Below the pieces are notes generated by a model. It saw only the letters and a program-made list of their open reading frames with translations. It was not told where the DNA came from and ran no database searches. From the IMG/VR virus record IMGVR_UViG_3300046536_000173, positions 19,471-83,470 of that record: a stretch of DNA of 64,000 nt. One strand, 5' to 3'. The position numbers were made by a program, and so were the translations under genes. This stretch comes from a virus. Of this stretch, positions 31,418 through 40,709 are shown in pieces (positions within the stretch are counted from its first letter, which is position 1; each line of letters begins with the position of its first letter).

Positions 31418-32050
31418 ATGTATGGCGGGTTGCGCGTCGTCGAGGCCCCCGCGACGGAGCCGGTATCGATCGAGCTTGTCCGCCAGCATTGCCGCATCGA
31501 CGCGGACTATGACGACGAACTGGTGGCGATGTATGTGACCAGCGCGCGGCAAGAGGCGGAAGCCTACTTAAACCGCGCGCTGTTCACGCAACGCTTGCGA
31601 TACAACATCACCTGGGCGCCGCCGCCGACCGCGACGCCGCTCGTGCCGCAATCGCTGATCGTGTTTCCGCTCAACTGGCCCCCGCTCGTGAAAGCGCCGA
31701 TCGAGCTTCCGCGCCCGCCCGCGATCTCCGTCGAGCAAATCACCTGGGGACCGCTCGACGACATGCAAATCGCCGACCCGGAGGATTACACGCTCAACCT
31801 GGGCGTCGATCCCGCATATGTCTCCGTCAAACCGCAATTGCTGCCACGCATCCCGCAACAGTCGATGGTGATCGACTTCACGGCGGGCTATGACGCCGCC
31901 GATCCGCTCGCGATCCCGACGCCGATCCGCATGGCGATCCTGACCGGCGCCGCGCACCATTACGAAAACCGGGGCGACGTGTCCGCCGACATGCCGCCCG
32001 CGTTTTACCGCCTCCTCGACCCGTTCCGGGTCTGGACCTTCAGCGGATGA
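31418..32050 (+). CDS. Head-tail connector (gp6-like)
   Basis: This 210-aa protein begins with EPVSIELVRQHCRIDADYDD and LVAMYVTSARQEAEAYLNRA, the signature of HK97 gp6/SPP1 gp15-like connectors, and ends with IRMAILTGAAHHYENRGDVS. A long insertion lies in between. It forms the ring below the portal. Confidence 0.85.
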   Translation: MYGGLRVVEAPATEPVSIELVRQHCRIDADYDDELVAMYVTSARQEAEAYLNRALFTQRLRYNITWAPPPTATPLVPQSLIVFPLNWPPLVKAPIELPRPPAISVEQITWGPLDDMQIADPEDYTLNLGVDPAYVSVKPQLLPRIPQQSMVIDFTAGYDAADPLAIPTPIRMAILTGAAHHYENRGDVSADMPPAFYRLLDPFRVWTFSG

Positions 32051-32169
32051 CCGGATCGCCCCGCCGCTTCAGCCGCGCGCGGATCGAGCTTCTGGCAACC
32101 GCCGCCGTCGCGCTCCTGGGGGTGCTCGTGCTCCTCCTCGACCTCCTGACGGGTGTCGATGCCCGATAA
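32047..32169 (+). CDS. Tiny membrane protein, 40 aa
   Basis: ATGA overlap with the connector gene. Basic N-terminus (SPRRFSRARIE) followed by a membrane helix (LATAAVALLGVLVLLLDLL). An odd place for a membrane protein; function unknown. Confidence 0.45.
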   Translation: MTGSPRRFSRARIELLATAAVALLGVLVLLLDLLTGVDAR

Positions 32170-32641
32170 CCCGACCGGCGCCCTGACGGCCTCCACGGGG
32201 ATCGGCGCGCTGCGCTCGCTCGTGACCCTGTATCGCCGCGACCAGGAACCCGCCGCCGACCTCGCGCTGCAGGAACGGCTGGTGCCGATCGCCACCGTGC
32301 ACGCCTCGATCGAGCCGACGTTCGCGAGCACGTTTTACGCCTCGACGCAGGTCGACCAGCCGGTGACGCACATGATCACGATCCGCTGGCAAGAGTATTT
32401 GCCGACGATCGATGTCATCGTGCGCTCGACGAAGCGCCCCGACACGGACGGCATCCGATCGGAGCTTTTCCGCGTGCGCCGCTCGAAGGAAGTCGGAGGC
32501 CGCAAGCGCTTCCTTCAGATCGAGTGCGAGCTTGAACACGCCCGGATCACGCCCGACGACCGCGACGGAACCCGCAACGCCCTGTTGACCGAACCCTATG
32601 ACGGCGCCGGGGCCGCGCCGCCCGGAGTGAACCCGACATGA
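32159..32641 (+). CDS. Head closure protein (SPP1 gp16-like)
   Basis: This 160-aa protein fits the head-tail adaptor family: SLVTLYRRDQEPAADLALQE, VDQPVTHMITIRWQEYLPTI, RSELFRVRRSKEVGGRKRFL, QIECEL. A GTG two codons upstream is another possible start. Position after the connector is as expected. Confidence 0.75.
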   Translation: MPDNPTGALTASTGIGALRSLVTLYRRDQEPAADLALQERLVPIATVHASIEPTFASTFYASTQVDQPVTHMITIRWQEYLPTIDVIVRSTKRPDTDGIRSELFRVRRSKEVGGRKRFLQIECELEHARITPDDRDGTRNALLTEPYDGAGAAPPGVNPT

Positions 32642-32805
32642 CGCTGATCCTGGTCATCGTGCTCGTGCTCCTCCTCGCCGGGGGCGGCTACGGATGGCGC
32701 GCCGGATATTACGGCGCGAGCGACCCGCTGGGCATCATCCTGATCGTCATCCTGTTGGTGCTCGTGTTTGGCCTCGTGCGCGGACCTCACTGGGGCTGGT
32801 GGTGA
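32638..32805 (+). CDS. DUF3309-like double membrane-helix protein, 55 aa
   Basis: ATGA overlap on the left and GTGA overlap on the right. Two hydrophobic helices (LILVIVLVLLLAGGG and GIILIVILLVLVFGLV) flank a Gly/Tyr-rich loop (YGWRAGYYGASDP). It resembles small DUF3309-type proteins. It might act in lysis, but it sits inside the head operon. Confidence 0.5.
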   Translation: MTLILVIVLVLLLAGGGYGWRAGYYGASDPLGIILIVILLVLVFGLVRGPHWGWW

Positions 32806-33323
32806 GCGATCTGAAGCTGACCGTCACAAGCTGGGGCACCGTCGCGCTCGACAAGCGCGAATTGCGCGCCCTCATGCGCGCGGCCGGCAATGACGTGAAA
32901 AGCAAAACCGCCCGCCTGATCAACAAAAGCCAGGGCGGGGGCCGGAGCTATTTCGGACCCGCTGGACGCTATACCGCGTCGTCGCCTGGAGCGCCGCCCG
33001 TGCGCGTGTCCGGGGATCTCCGATCGAGCTTGCGGACCTATCCCTTCAAGTCGGGCGAGGGCTTCGCCGTCCGCGCCCGCGCCCCCTACGCGACGCCGCT
33101 CGAAGCCGGGGCCTTTGGCGGGGCGCCCGGAAGCTCGAAGCGCCGCGAGCATCGCAAGCTGTCCGCGCCGATCCGCAAAGCGCGCGCCAAGTCGCGGGGC
33201 GAGGGCCGCGAGATGGAGCCGCGCCCGTTCCTCGATCTCGTGATGACGCGGGAAGCGCCCGACCTCGATCGCCGCGTGCGCAAAGCGCTCGAAGGCGCGT
33301 TGACCTGGAAAGAGTCGAAGTGA
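32802..33323 (+). CDS. Tail completion/neck protein (HK97 gp10-like)
   Basis: This 173-aa protein has LRALMRAAGNDVKSKTARLI, the family-typical ASSPGAPPVRVSGDLRSSLR, AVRARAPYATPLEAGAFGG, and EPRPFLDLVM. HK97 gp10-like proteins join the tail to the head. GTG start. Confidence 0.8.
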   Translation: MSDLKLTVTSWGTVALDKRELRALMRAAGNDVKSKTARLINKSQGGGRSYFGPAGRYTASSPGAPPVRVSGDLRSSLRTYPFKSGEGFAVRARAPYATPLEAGAFGGAPGSSKRREHRKLSAPIRKARAKSRGEGREMEPRPFLDLVMTREAPDLDRRVRKALEGALTWKESK

Positions 33324-33964
33324 ACGCGCTCGCGCCGCCCTCGATCATGGGCATATTCATCGCGCAATTGCGCCTGTGCGCGCCGATTTTCGGCGGACGC
33401 GTCGCCGGAGCCGCCGAATTTTACGCGGGCCTCAAGAATTACAACACGTCGCTCGCGCTGCCCGCCGCGTATGTGCTCCCGCTCGGCCAGGAAGCCGAAG
33501 CGAACACGATCCTGGGCGGCGGGTTTCAACAGATCGTGCACAAGTCGATCGGTGTCGCCGTCGAACTCGACGCGCAGACCGATCGACGCGGACAGGCGCC
33601 GACGATGAACTTCGAGGAGATCGAGCTTCAGCTTTTCGCCTCCGTGCTCAACCTGTTCATTCCCGGATGCCGCATGTCGAAAGGCATCTGGTTCCAGGGT
33701 GCCCGATACCTCGACCTCGACCGCGCGCGTCTGTTCTACCAGTGGGAATTTTGCGCCGACCTGATGATCACCGACATCGACGGGGTGCAACCCCTCTCGG
33801 TGCCGCTGGAGCATGTCGAGGTGGACATTCACAACGCGCCGGGGGCCGTGGGCGTGCCCGGAAGCATCCCCGCCGCCGTCGTCGTCGTGCCTACCGGCGA
33901 GCCGCCCTATCCGCCGCCGACCAATGGGCCTTGGCCCGACCCTGACACATCAACGGAGGATTGA
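33320..33964 (+). CDS. Putative tail terminator, 214 aa
   Basis: Located between the gp10-like protein and the DUF2635/sheath genes, where Mu-like phages encode the tail terminator (gp37-like). Recognisable parts are a GIFIAQLRLCAPIFGGRVAG start, AYVLPLGQEAEAN, and VGVAVELDAQ-like strands. The Pro-rich C-terminus is not typical. Function follows mainly from position. GTG start overlapping the previous stop. Confidence 0.6.
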   Translation: MNALAPPSIMGIFIAQLRLCAPIFGGRVAGAAEFYAGLKNYNTSLALPAAYVLPLGQEAEANTILGGGFQQIVHKSIGVAVELDAQTDRRGQAPTMNFEEIELQLFASVLNLFIPGCRMSKGIWFQGARYLDLDRARLFYQWEFCADLMITDIDGVQPLSVPLEHVEVDIHNAPGAVGVPGSIPAAVVVVPTGEPPYPPPTNGPWPDPDTSTED

Positions 33965-33967
33965 ATC

Positions 33968-34171
33968 ATGCTGGTAAAGCCCGTGGCCGGTCGCACCGTG
34001 CGCGATCCGCACTCGCTGGCGGTGTTGCCGGAGGAAGGTCGCGAAGTTCCCGACAACGACGCCTTTTGGCTCCGTCGCCTTCGTGACGGCGACGTGACGA
34101 CCGAACAGCCAACGGCACGCGCCGCGCCGCGAGGGCACGCGCGACACGAACCCGCGCACAGGGAGTCCTAA
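33968..34171 (+). CDS. DUF2635 family protein (Mu gp38-like)
   Basis: This 67-aa protein begins MLVKPVAGRTVRDPHSLAVL and continues PEEGREVPDNDAFWLRRLRD, the classical DUF2635 pattern. The family always precedes the sheath gene in Mu-like tail operons; its role is unknown. Confidence 0.85.
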   Translation: MLVKPVAGRTVRDPHSLAVLPEEGREVPDNDAFWLRRLRDGDVTTEQPTARAAPRGHARHEPAHRES

Positions 34172-34174
34172 GCG

Positions 34175-35647
34175 ATGGCGATCAATTTCACCTACTATCC
34201 GACATCGAACCGGGTTCCGGGCGTCTATGTCGAGATGGACCCTTCGCAGGCGAATTCCGCGACGGTCCTTCAAAACACGTTGCTGATCGGGCAGATCACG
34301 ATCACCGGGACAGCGGTCAGCAACCATCCCGTGCTGATCGAAAGCAAAGCGCAATTGCTCACGCTTTGCGGCGCCGGATCGATGCTCAACGCGATGGGAA
34401 GCCGCTACCTCGACCGCGATCCCTTCGGCCCGCTTTACATCCTCCCCGTCGAGGATGACGCCGCCGCCGTCGCCGCGACCGGATCGATCGCGATCGCCGG
34501 TCCCGCGACCAAATCTGGCACGTTGAACGTCTACGTCGGCGGGTTGCGCGTCCGCTCGCTTGTCTCCAGCGGAGACGCCGCGACCGCGATCGCGACCGCG
34601 CTCGCCGCCGCGATCAACGCGACGGAGAACATCGAAGTCACCGCGACCGCCGCCGCCGCCGATGTCACGTTGACCTCGATCGGTAAGGGCGACGCTTTCA
34701 ACGGTATCGACATCCGCGCGAACTATCTCGGCGCCGCTGGCGGCGAATATGACGTGCCGGGTGTCACGTTGACGATCACGCCAATGGCGGGCGGCACCGG
34801 CAATCCGGGCATCGGGGGCGCGCTCGCGAACCTGTCGGATCAGCCCTTCGACTTCATCATCACGCCATACACGGACACGTCGAACCTCGACGCGCTCAAG
34901 GGCATGTTGGCCGACGACGTGGGCCGCTGGTCTTGGGAACAGATGATCTATGGCGGGGCCTTCGCCGCGTATCGCGGAACGCTCGGCGAGTGCACGACGT
35001 TCGGCAACGGTCGCAACGATCAACACATGTCGATCGTCGCATACAACGACAGCCCCGATCCGCCCTGGATTTGGGCGACCGAGATCGGAGCCGCGTCCGC
35101 CGCGAGCTTGCGCGTCGATCCGGGCCTTCCGCTGCAATACATCAACACGACGCTGAAGGCGCCGCCGATCCCCTCCCGCTGGACCTTGGGCGAGCGCAAC
35201 ACGCTCCTGTATGACGGCATGAGCACGTTCCGCACCGGAGACGACGGAACGGTGATCGTCGAGCGCATGGCGACGACCTATCAAAAGAACGCCGCCGGAG
35301 CGACCGACAACGCATACCTCGATGTCGAAACGATGTATGGCCTGATGTTCGTCGCGCGCGACCTGTCGAACTATCTCCTGACCCGCTACGCCCGGAAAAA
35401 GCTGGTCAGCGATCAAACGATGATCCTGGCCGGGTCGAATTGCGTCAACGCGCCGATGATCCGCGCCTCCGTCATCGCCGAATATCGCGCGATGGAGTCG
35501 GCGGGCTACGTGCAAAACTCACGCGCGTTTTCGCAAAACGTCATCGTCGAAAACGCGGGCAACGGACTGGTGAAAATCCTCGCGCCCGTCGATCTCGTGA
35601 ACCAGCTTCGCCAGATCGCCATTTTGTTGCAATTCCGCAAGAGCTAA
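34175..35647 (+). CDS. Tail sheath protein (Mu gpL-like)
   Basis: This 490-aa protein starts INFTYYPTSNRVPGVYVEMD, a Mu gpL signature, and has LGLI-type strands, a polymorphic domain with many Ala/Thr, and a conserved C-terminal domain (NAYLDVETMYGLMFVARDLS, NYLLTRYARKKLVSD, NGLVKILAPVDLVNQLRQIA). It forms the contractile sheath, so the phage is a myovirus. Confidence 0.95.
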   Translation: MAINFTYYPTSNRVPGVYVEMDPSQANSATVLQNTLLIGQITITGTAVSNHPVLIESKAQLLTLCGAGSMLNAMGSRYLDRDPFGPLYILPVEDDAAAVAATGSIAIAGPATKSGTLNVYVGGLRVRSLVSSGDAATAIATALAAAINATENIEVTATAAAADVTLTSIGKGDAFNGIDIRANYLGAAGGEYDVPGVTLTITPMAGGTGNPGIGGALANLSDQPFDFIITPYTDTSNLDALKGMLADDVGRWSWEQMIYGGAFAAYRGTLGECTTFGNGRNDQHMSIVAYNDSPDPPWIWATEIGAASAASLRVDPGLPLQYINTTLKAPPIPSRWTLGERNTLLYDGMSTFRTGDDGTVIVERMATTYQKNAAGATDNAYLDVETMYGLMFVARDLSNYLLTRYARKKLVSDQTMILAGSNCVNAPMIRASVIAEYRAMESAGYVQNSRAFSQNVIVENAGNGLVKILAPVDLVNQLRQIAILLQFRKS

Positions 35648-35660
35648 GGGGGAACCCGCG

Positions 35661-36032
35661 ATGCCGATGATCGCATGCGAACGACTGGCCGGTATCACCG
35701 GCCTGACAATCGACGGAAACGCTTACATGGTCGTTTCCGATGTCACATGGTCCCCCGCGCGGTGGAAGCGCGAGACGCTTGTCGGCCTCGACAGCGTGCA
35801 CGGGTTCAGCGAAGTGCCCTTGCAAGGCTTCATCGAAGCGACGTTGCGCGACAGCGGCGCGATCACCGTCGGCGACTTCAACGACATGCGTTGCGTCGAG
35901 GTCATGGTGACGCTCGCGAACGGCAAGGTCGTGTCGGGGGCGAACATGTGGAACACCGCCGCGCTTGAAGTGCGCGCCGCCGAAGGCACGTTTCAGGTGC
36001 GCTTCGACGGCATCGACGTATCGGAGTCATAA
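35661..36032 (+). CDS. Tail tube protein (Mu gpM-like)
   Basis: This 123-aa protein has the family core AGITGLTIDGNAYMVVSDVT, RETLVGLDSVHGFSEVPLQG, FIEATLRDSGAITVGDFNDM, and EVRAAEGTFQVRFDGIDV. It polymerises to the inner tube. Confidence 0.9.
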   Translation: MPMIACERLAGITGLTIDGNAYMVVSDVTWSPARWKRETLVGLDSVHGFSEVPLQGFIEATLRDSGAITVGDFNDMRCVEVMVTLANGKVVSGANMWNTAALEVRAAEGTFQVRFDGIDVSES

Positions 36033-36035
36033 ACA

Positions 36036-36368
36036 ATGGACGCGATCACGAGCGAATTCGAGACGATCGGGGAGGAGCCGATCGCGCGCACCCTCGACAT
36101 GGACATCGACGTGACGTTTCAGAAAAAGCGCTTCACGTCGTTGCACCTGGAGGAGCCGACCGGCAAGCAATTGGAACGCGCGGAGATCGAATTGAACACC
36201 GCGAACCCGAACGCTTACACGATGCGCCGCTATCAGATCGCTTTGATCGCCTCCGTCGCCGGGGTGCCGCGCGAGGTCGTGCTTGAACTGAAGTTCACGC
36301 AAATAAACGAGGCTTTCGATTTTTTGTCCGAATTGCTCGCGCCTTCCCCGAGGGATGGCGCGACCTGA
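36036..36368 (+). CDS. Tail assembly chaperone (Mu gp41-like), zero-frame product
   Basis: This 110-aa protein has FQKKRFTSLHLEEPTGKQLE, YTMRRYQIALIASVAGVPRE, VVLELKFTQINEAFDFLSEL. It lies between tube and tape measure, the position of the frameshifting chaperone pair in Mu-like and lambda-like phages. A TTTTTTG site at 36320-36326 permits a -1 shift into a second frame. Confidence 0.85.
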   Translation: MDAITSEFETIGEEPIARTLDMDIDVTFQKKRFTSLHLEEPTGKQLERAEIELNTANPNAYTMRRYQIALIASVAGVPREVVLELKFTQINEAFDFLSELLAPSPRDGAT

Positions 36369-36508
36369 TCGCGGACCTGACGCGGTTCTGGGGCTGGGGT
36401 CCGCATGACGCCTGGAGCCTGACCGGAACCGAATTGATCTGGTGGGCTGAACAGTCGCACCGGATCGCCGACCGCGAGCGCGCCGCGCAGGAACAGGCTC
36501 GAAGGTAA
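36320..36508 (+). CDS. -1 frameshift extension of the tail chaperone
   Basis: At T-TTT-TTG (36320-36326; zero-frame codons TTT TTG) a -1 shift leads into an open frame. It encodes FPEGWRDLIADLTRFWGWGP, then HDAWSLTGTELIWWAEQSHR, ending at TAA just before the tape measure ATG. The Trp-rich content and length are those of the second chaperone product. It has no start codon of its own near its beginning, which favours frameshifting. Confidence 0.75.
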   Translation, partial: FFVRIARAFPEGWRDLIADLTRFWGWGPHDAWSLTGTELIWWAEQSHRIADRERAAQEQARR

Positions 36509-39268
36509 ATGGCCGGTTATTCCGTCACCTATACCGTTGTCGATAACGCAACGAAGCAGATCGACGCGATCAACCGTCGCATCGCGCAAACACGCGCGCC
36601 GCTCGACCGCCTGTCGCGCCAGATGTCGCGCTTCATCGACGTGTCGGGGCTGCGCAAGGTCGCAACGGGGTTCGAATGGATCGGCAAAGCCGCGTCGAGC
36701 GTGCTGCGCACGTTGACATCGATCATCCCGGTCATGGGGACCATCGTCGGCGCCGCCTCGATCGCCGGAATGGCCAAACTCGTGTCGAGCTATGCCGATT
36801 GGTCGCGCGAGCTTGTGCGCGCCGCCGACAACATCGGCACGACGACGCAAAAGCTCCAGCAATTCCAGGATGCGACGCGCCTCGCCGGGGGCAACGCCTC
36901 CGACATGACGGAAAGCCTCAAAGGGCTGCACGACAAGCTCGCCGACTTCAACATCGGCGGCGCGAACGCCGCCGCCACCGGGCAGTGGGCGAACAAGCTC
37001 AAAATCAACCTGAAGGACGCGAACGGGGTCATCCGTTCCTCGACCGACCTGTTGCCCGAACTGATCCGCAAGATCAACGAATTACCCGATCCCGCCGATC
37101 GCGCCGCCGCCGCGAACGCGCTCCTGGGATCGTCTGGCGAAAAGCTGATTCAGACGTTCCGCCAGTCGAGCAAGAGCTTCGACGCATGGGCCGACGACGT
37201 TAAACGATACAAAGATTTAACGGATGATCAGAAAAGCAGCCTCCAGCGCTTCGCCGAAGCGCAGGGCCGCATCGGTGTCGCCTTCGACCGCCTGGGGCAA
37301 CAGATCGCTCCGGTGATCGCGAAACATCTCGGGCCGTTGCTGGAGAAGTTCGCGATCTTCGTCGAACAGAACACGCCCGCGATCCTCGCCGCCGTCGATC
37401 AACTGTCGGAACGCTTCGCCAAATGGCTCGCCGACCCGGAGACGGCGAAAGCCTTCACCGCTGGCATCAAAGCCGTCGCCGACTCGCTCGTGTGGGTCAG
37501 CAACAACCTCGACACCGTGAAAACCGCCGTCGAGGTCATCGCCGGATTGTTCGCGGCGAAGTGGGCGATCGGGATCGCGTCGTCGATCGCCACCGTCGCG
37601 CAAGCCTTCGGTGTCGTCGGTGTCGGAGGAGCCGCCGGTCTGGGCATCCTGGGCGCTCTGGGCCTGATCATCTGGTTGTCGATCGAGATCGTCCGACACT
37701 GGGATGAAATTAAACAAGCGGGCGTCGATCTCGCCGACGCGGTGGGCAAGAGCTTCGAGCGCGTCAAGAAAACGATGTCCGACTTCTGGGAAGGCAAGCA
37801 CGACCCAAGCGAGATGCCGAAGCCGGGGGAGGTGCCAAGCTATCCGAAGCAACCCGACTTCGTTCCCGGTGGCGCCTGGACACCGAAGCCGAGCGACAAC
37901 ACCGAACCCGGAGGAGCCTGGGCGCGCCCGCCTGGAGCGATCCAGAAGCAAAGCGCGAGCGGCGGATACCTGCCCGGAGGGGTGACGCCCGCCGCGTATC
38001 ATCCCGGAGGCCCCGCCGCCGCTGGCATCGCCGGGGGCAGCGAATTCTGGGACAGCATGGCGCGCGCCGTGACGAAGGGTTTCGAGGATGCTTTCGACCA
38101 TATCACCGGAACCGGGGGCATGGGCGGAGGAGGAGCCGGAGGAGGAGGCTACACGCCCGCCGCGTATCGCGTGCCCGTGCAAGCCGGAGCGCCGTCGCCG
38201 AACGTGCAACAGGCGATCGTCCGCCCGCCTGGAGCCGGAGGAGGGGTTGGCGGCGGCAGCGCCGGAGGATCAGGCGGCATCGACGCGCCAGCCGGAACGC
38301 CGATCGCGCGAACCGGACTCGCGACCGTTACCTCCGCGAGCGGTCGCAAGTTCCAGGTCGATGCGCGCTTCGCGCCGAACTTCCAGGGCTTTATTGACGA
38401 TTACGAAAAGGCCGGAGGGCAGATCGGACCCGACAGCGGCACGCTTGGCGAGCGTCCGCACAACGCGAGCGGCCATCCGATCGGTGCCGCGATCGACATC
38501 AATCAGATCGGGCGCGGGGTTCGCAGCAAGCGCGCGATCTCGCTCGACCCGAGGATCGAGGATGCGCTCGCGAAAAAATGGGGGATGGTCTCGGGCAATT
38601 CGTGGCGATCGAACGACCAGGGGCATTTTGGCATCGAAAGCGTCGAAGCCGCGCGCCGCGCGCTGATCGACAAAGGCGTTGCCGTGCCGAACCAAGCCGC
38701 TGGCGGCGCGGCGATCCAGACCGGATGGAACGCCAACAATCCGATGAACCTCACGCCCGGATCGAACTGGCACGGCGGACGCGCGACCACACCGGGCGGA
38801 CTGCCGATCCGCACCTATGGATCGATGGAGGAGGGCGTCGCCGACAGCGTGCGCAAGCTGGTCGAGTATCAGCAAAAGCGACACCTCGCGACGGTGGACA
38901 TGATGGCGCGCGAGTGGAACAAGACCGCGACGCCTGAGTATGTGAACAAGCTCGCCGACGCCCTGCACGTCGGAAAGGATCAGCCGTTCGACATCCGCGA
39001 TCCCGACAAAGCCGCCGCCTGGGTGCGTGCCGCGCAGCCGCAGGAAACCGGACCCGGACGGTTGACGGAAGCGCAGATCGCCGCTGGTGTTCGCACCGGC
39101 CTCGCCCCGCCCGTGACCGTGCCGCCGCCGCAACCGCCGAACGGCGCCGTCGATGTTTCGATCACGCATAAAAACGCGCCGCCGAATTCCGCCGTCACCG
39201 CGACCGGATCGGGCGCCGTCAACGTCGCGCCCGTGCGCGTCGAGCATCAGGCGATGGAGTCGATATGA
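36509..39268 (+). CDS. Tape measure protein with M15-type peptidase and a second muralytic-like domain
   Basis: This 919-aa protein starts with coiled-coil tape measure sequence (VDNATKQIDAINRRIAQT), hydrophobic stretches (about 60-100 and 355-395), and a Gly/Pro-rich linker (about 430-600). Residues about 600-720 resemble a zinc D,D-/L,D-carboxypeptidase: HNASGHPIGAAIDIN and SNDQGHFGIES carry the H...D...H ligands. Residues about 740-870 begin NNPMNLTPGSNWHG and end with a helical part, recalling phage murein-hydrolase modules. Length would set the tail length. The enzymes probably open the wall during injection. Confidence 0.8.
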   Translation: MAGYSVTYTVVDNATKQIDAINRRIAQTRAPLDRLSRQMSRFIDVSGLRKVATGFEWIGKAASSVLRTLTSIIPVMGTIVGAASIAGMAKLVSSYADWSRELVRAADNIGTTTQKLQQFQDATRLAGGNASDMTESLKGLHDKLADFNIGGANAAATGQWANKLKINLKDANGVIRSSTDLLPELIRKINELPDPADRAAAANALLGSSGEKLIQTFRQSSKSFDAWADDVKRYKDLTDDQKSSLQRFAEAQGRIGVAFDRLGQQIAPVIAKHLGPLLEKFAIFVEQNTPAILAAVDQLSERFAKWLADPETAKAFTAGIKAVADSLVWVSNNLDTVKTAVEVIAGLFAAKWAIGIASSIATVAQAFGVVGVGGAAGLGILGALGLIIWLSIEIVRHWDEIKQAGVDLADAVGKSFERVKKTMSDFWEGKHDPSEMPKPGEVPSYPKQPDFVPGGAWTPKPSDNTEPGGAWARPPGAIQKQSASGGYLPGGVTPAAYHPGGPAAAGIAGGSEFWDSMARAVTKGFEDAFDHITGTGGMGGGGAGGGGYTPAAYRVPVQAGAPSPNVQQAIVRPPGAGGGVGGGSAGGSGGIDAPAGTPIARTGLATVTSASGRKFQVDARFAPNFQGFIDDYEKAGGQIGPDSGTLGERPHNASGHPIGAAIDINQIGRGVRSKRAISLDPRIEDALAKKWGMVSGNSWRSNDQGHFGIESVEAARRALIDKGVAVPNQAAGGAAIQTGWNANNPMNLTPGSNWHGGRATTPGGLPIRTYGSMEEGVADSVRKLVEYQQKRHLATVDMMAREWNKTATPEYVNKLADALHVGKDQPFDIRDPDKAAAWVRAAQPQETGPGRLTEAQIAAGVRTGLAPPVTVPPPQPPNGAVDVSITHKNAPPNSAVTATGSGAVNVAPVRVEHQAMESI

Positions 39269-40146
39269 GCGGCATCCTGGGCCAGATCAGCGGAACGATC
39301 AGCGGGGTCAATCGCGTCGTCTCGGCGGGCGGATCGCTGATCAACGATGTCGCCCGCCTGGGGCAGAGCTTCGGCGCCTCGCAATTGTTCGACACGTCGG
39401 GCCTGTCCTGGTCGGGCGGAACGTGGGCGCAGCAATTGCAACCCGGAAGCTGGCGCGGCGTGGGCTTCGTGCTCGACGCCGGAGACACCGCCGCAGGCCG
39501 TCGCGTCGCGATCCACGAATACCCCTATCGCGACGACACCTGGGCCGAGGATTTAGGCAAGCTCCCGCGCCGCTTCACGATCCAGGCGTTCCTGGTCGGC
39601 GACGACTGCTATCAACAGCGCGACGCGATGCTTCGCGCCGTCGAGCAATCCGGCGCCGGAACGCTCGTGCATCCGACGCTTGGCTCGATTCAATGCGTGC
39701 TCCTCGAATTCGCATGCGCCGATCGCCGCGAACGGGGCCGCGTCGTCGAGCTTCAATTCGCCTTCATCCTCGCCGGCGACGTGAAATATCCCTCGACCAT
39801 CATCGCCACCGCGCAAGCCGTCGCCGGAGCCGCCGCGAACCTCAACATCGCTTCCGCTTCCGACCTGGGCTCGACGCTTCAACGGATCGGCACCGTCGCG
39901 AAAGCCGCCATCAACACCGTGACGCATTACACCTCGATCGCGACCTCGATCGTCGGCGACGCGACGCGGGTGTTCAACAGCGTGCGCGGCCTGACCGGAT
40001 TTTTCGGACGCTACGCGACCGGAAGCCGCAACACGCTGCAAAAGGCGAGCGCGACCATCGGCGGGCTTTTGAGCGCCGCGACGACCGCGCGATCCGCCGT
40101 CACGGGTGGCGCCGCCCTGGTCAACCGTCTCGCGAGCTTTCTGTGA
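39265..40146 (+). CDS. DNA circularisation protein, N-terminal part (Mu gpN-like)
   Basis: This 293-aa protein is the complete homologue of the gene cut at the window start. It has an amphipathic N-terminus (GILGQISGTISGVNRVVSAG), then PGSWRGVGFVLDAGDTAAGR, and RRFTIQAFLVGDDCYQQRDA. The ATG overlaps the tape measure stop. See 40143-40709 for the separated C-terminal part. Confidence 0.85.
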   Translation: MSGILGQISGTISGVNRVVSAGGSLINDVARLGQSFGASQLFDTSGLSWSGGTWAQQLQPGSWRGVGFVLDAGDTAAGRRVAIHEYPYRDDTWAEDLGKLPRRFTIQAFLVGDDCYQQRDAMLRAVEQSGAGTLVHPTLGSIQCVLLEFACADRRERGRVVELQFAFILAGDVKYPSTIIATAQAVAGAAANLNIASASDLGSTLQRIGTVAKAAINTVTHYTSIATSIVGDATRVFNSVRGLTGFFGRYATGSRNTLQKASATIGGLLSAATTARSAVTGGAALVNRLASFL

Positions 40147-40709
40147 GCACGGAGTCCGACGCCTTCGCCGCCGCCGGGGTCGCGCTCGCCGAAGCCCTCG
40201 CCGCGTCCGCCGCCGATCCCGCCGACGCGATCCGCATGTTGCTGTCGCTCGCCGCCTGGACACCGCCCGCCATCCCCGGCGCGGGTCCGCTCGCCGCCCG
40301 CGCCCGCGACGCCGCCGACGCGATCGCGTCGAACCTCCGATGCAGCGCGTGCGCCGCCCTGGCCACGGCCACGCTCACGTATGGGCCGGTCAGCTATCAG
40401 GACGCGATGTCGCTCCGCGTCGCCGTGTGCGACGCCCTGGACGCCGAAGCGACCCGCGCAGGCGACTCCGGTCGCGATGCCACCTTCCGCGCGTTGACCG
40501 ATCTGCGAACCGCCGTCGCTATGGACCTCGCGGTGCGCGGCGCGAACCTCGCGTGGCTGGTCGAGATCGACACGCGCCAATCGATGCCATCGCTCGCCGA
40601 AGCCTGGACGCTTTACCAGGACACGCCGCGCGAGCCGGGGCTTGTCGCGTCCGCCGACCCGCCGCATCCGCTGTTCCTGCCGACCAGCTTCGCGGCGTTG
40701 AACAAATGA
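40143..40709 (+). CDS. Circularisation protein C-terminal-like tail protein (188 aa)
   Basis: Homologous over its whole length to 769-1335 with the same GTG overlap. It has SYQDAMSLRVAVCDALDAE, RGANLAWLVEIDTRQSMPSL, and [16 protein letters not shown]. It probably remains bound to the N-terminal part in the baseplate. Split genes in both units argue against a frameshift error. Confidence 0.65.
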   Translation: MSTESDAFAAAGVALAEALAASAADPADAIRMLLSLAAWTPPAIPGAGPLAARARDAADAIASNLRCSACAALATATLTYGPVSYQDAMSLRVAVCDALDAEATRAGDSGRDATFRALTDLRTAVAMDLAVRGANLAWLVEIDTRQSMPSLAEAWTLYQDTPREPGLVASADPPHPLFLPTSFAALNK

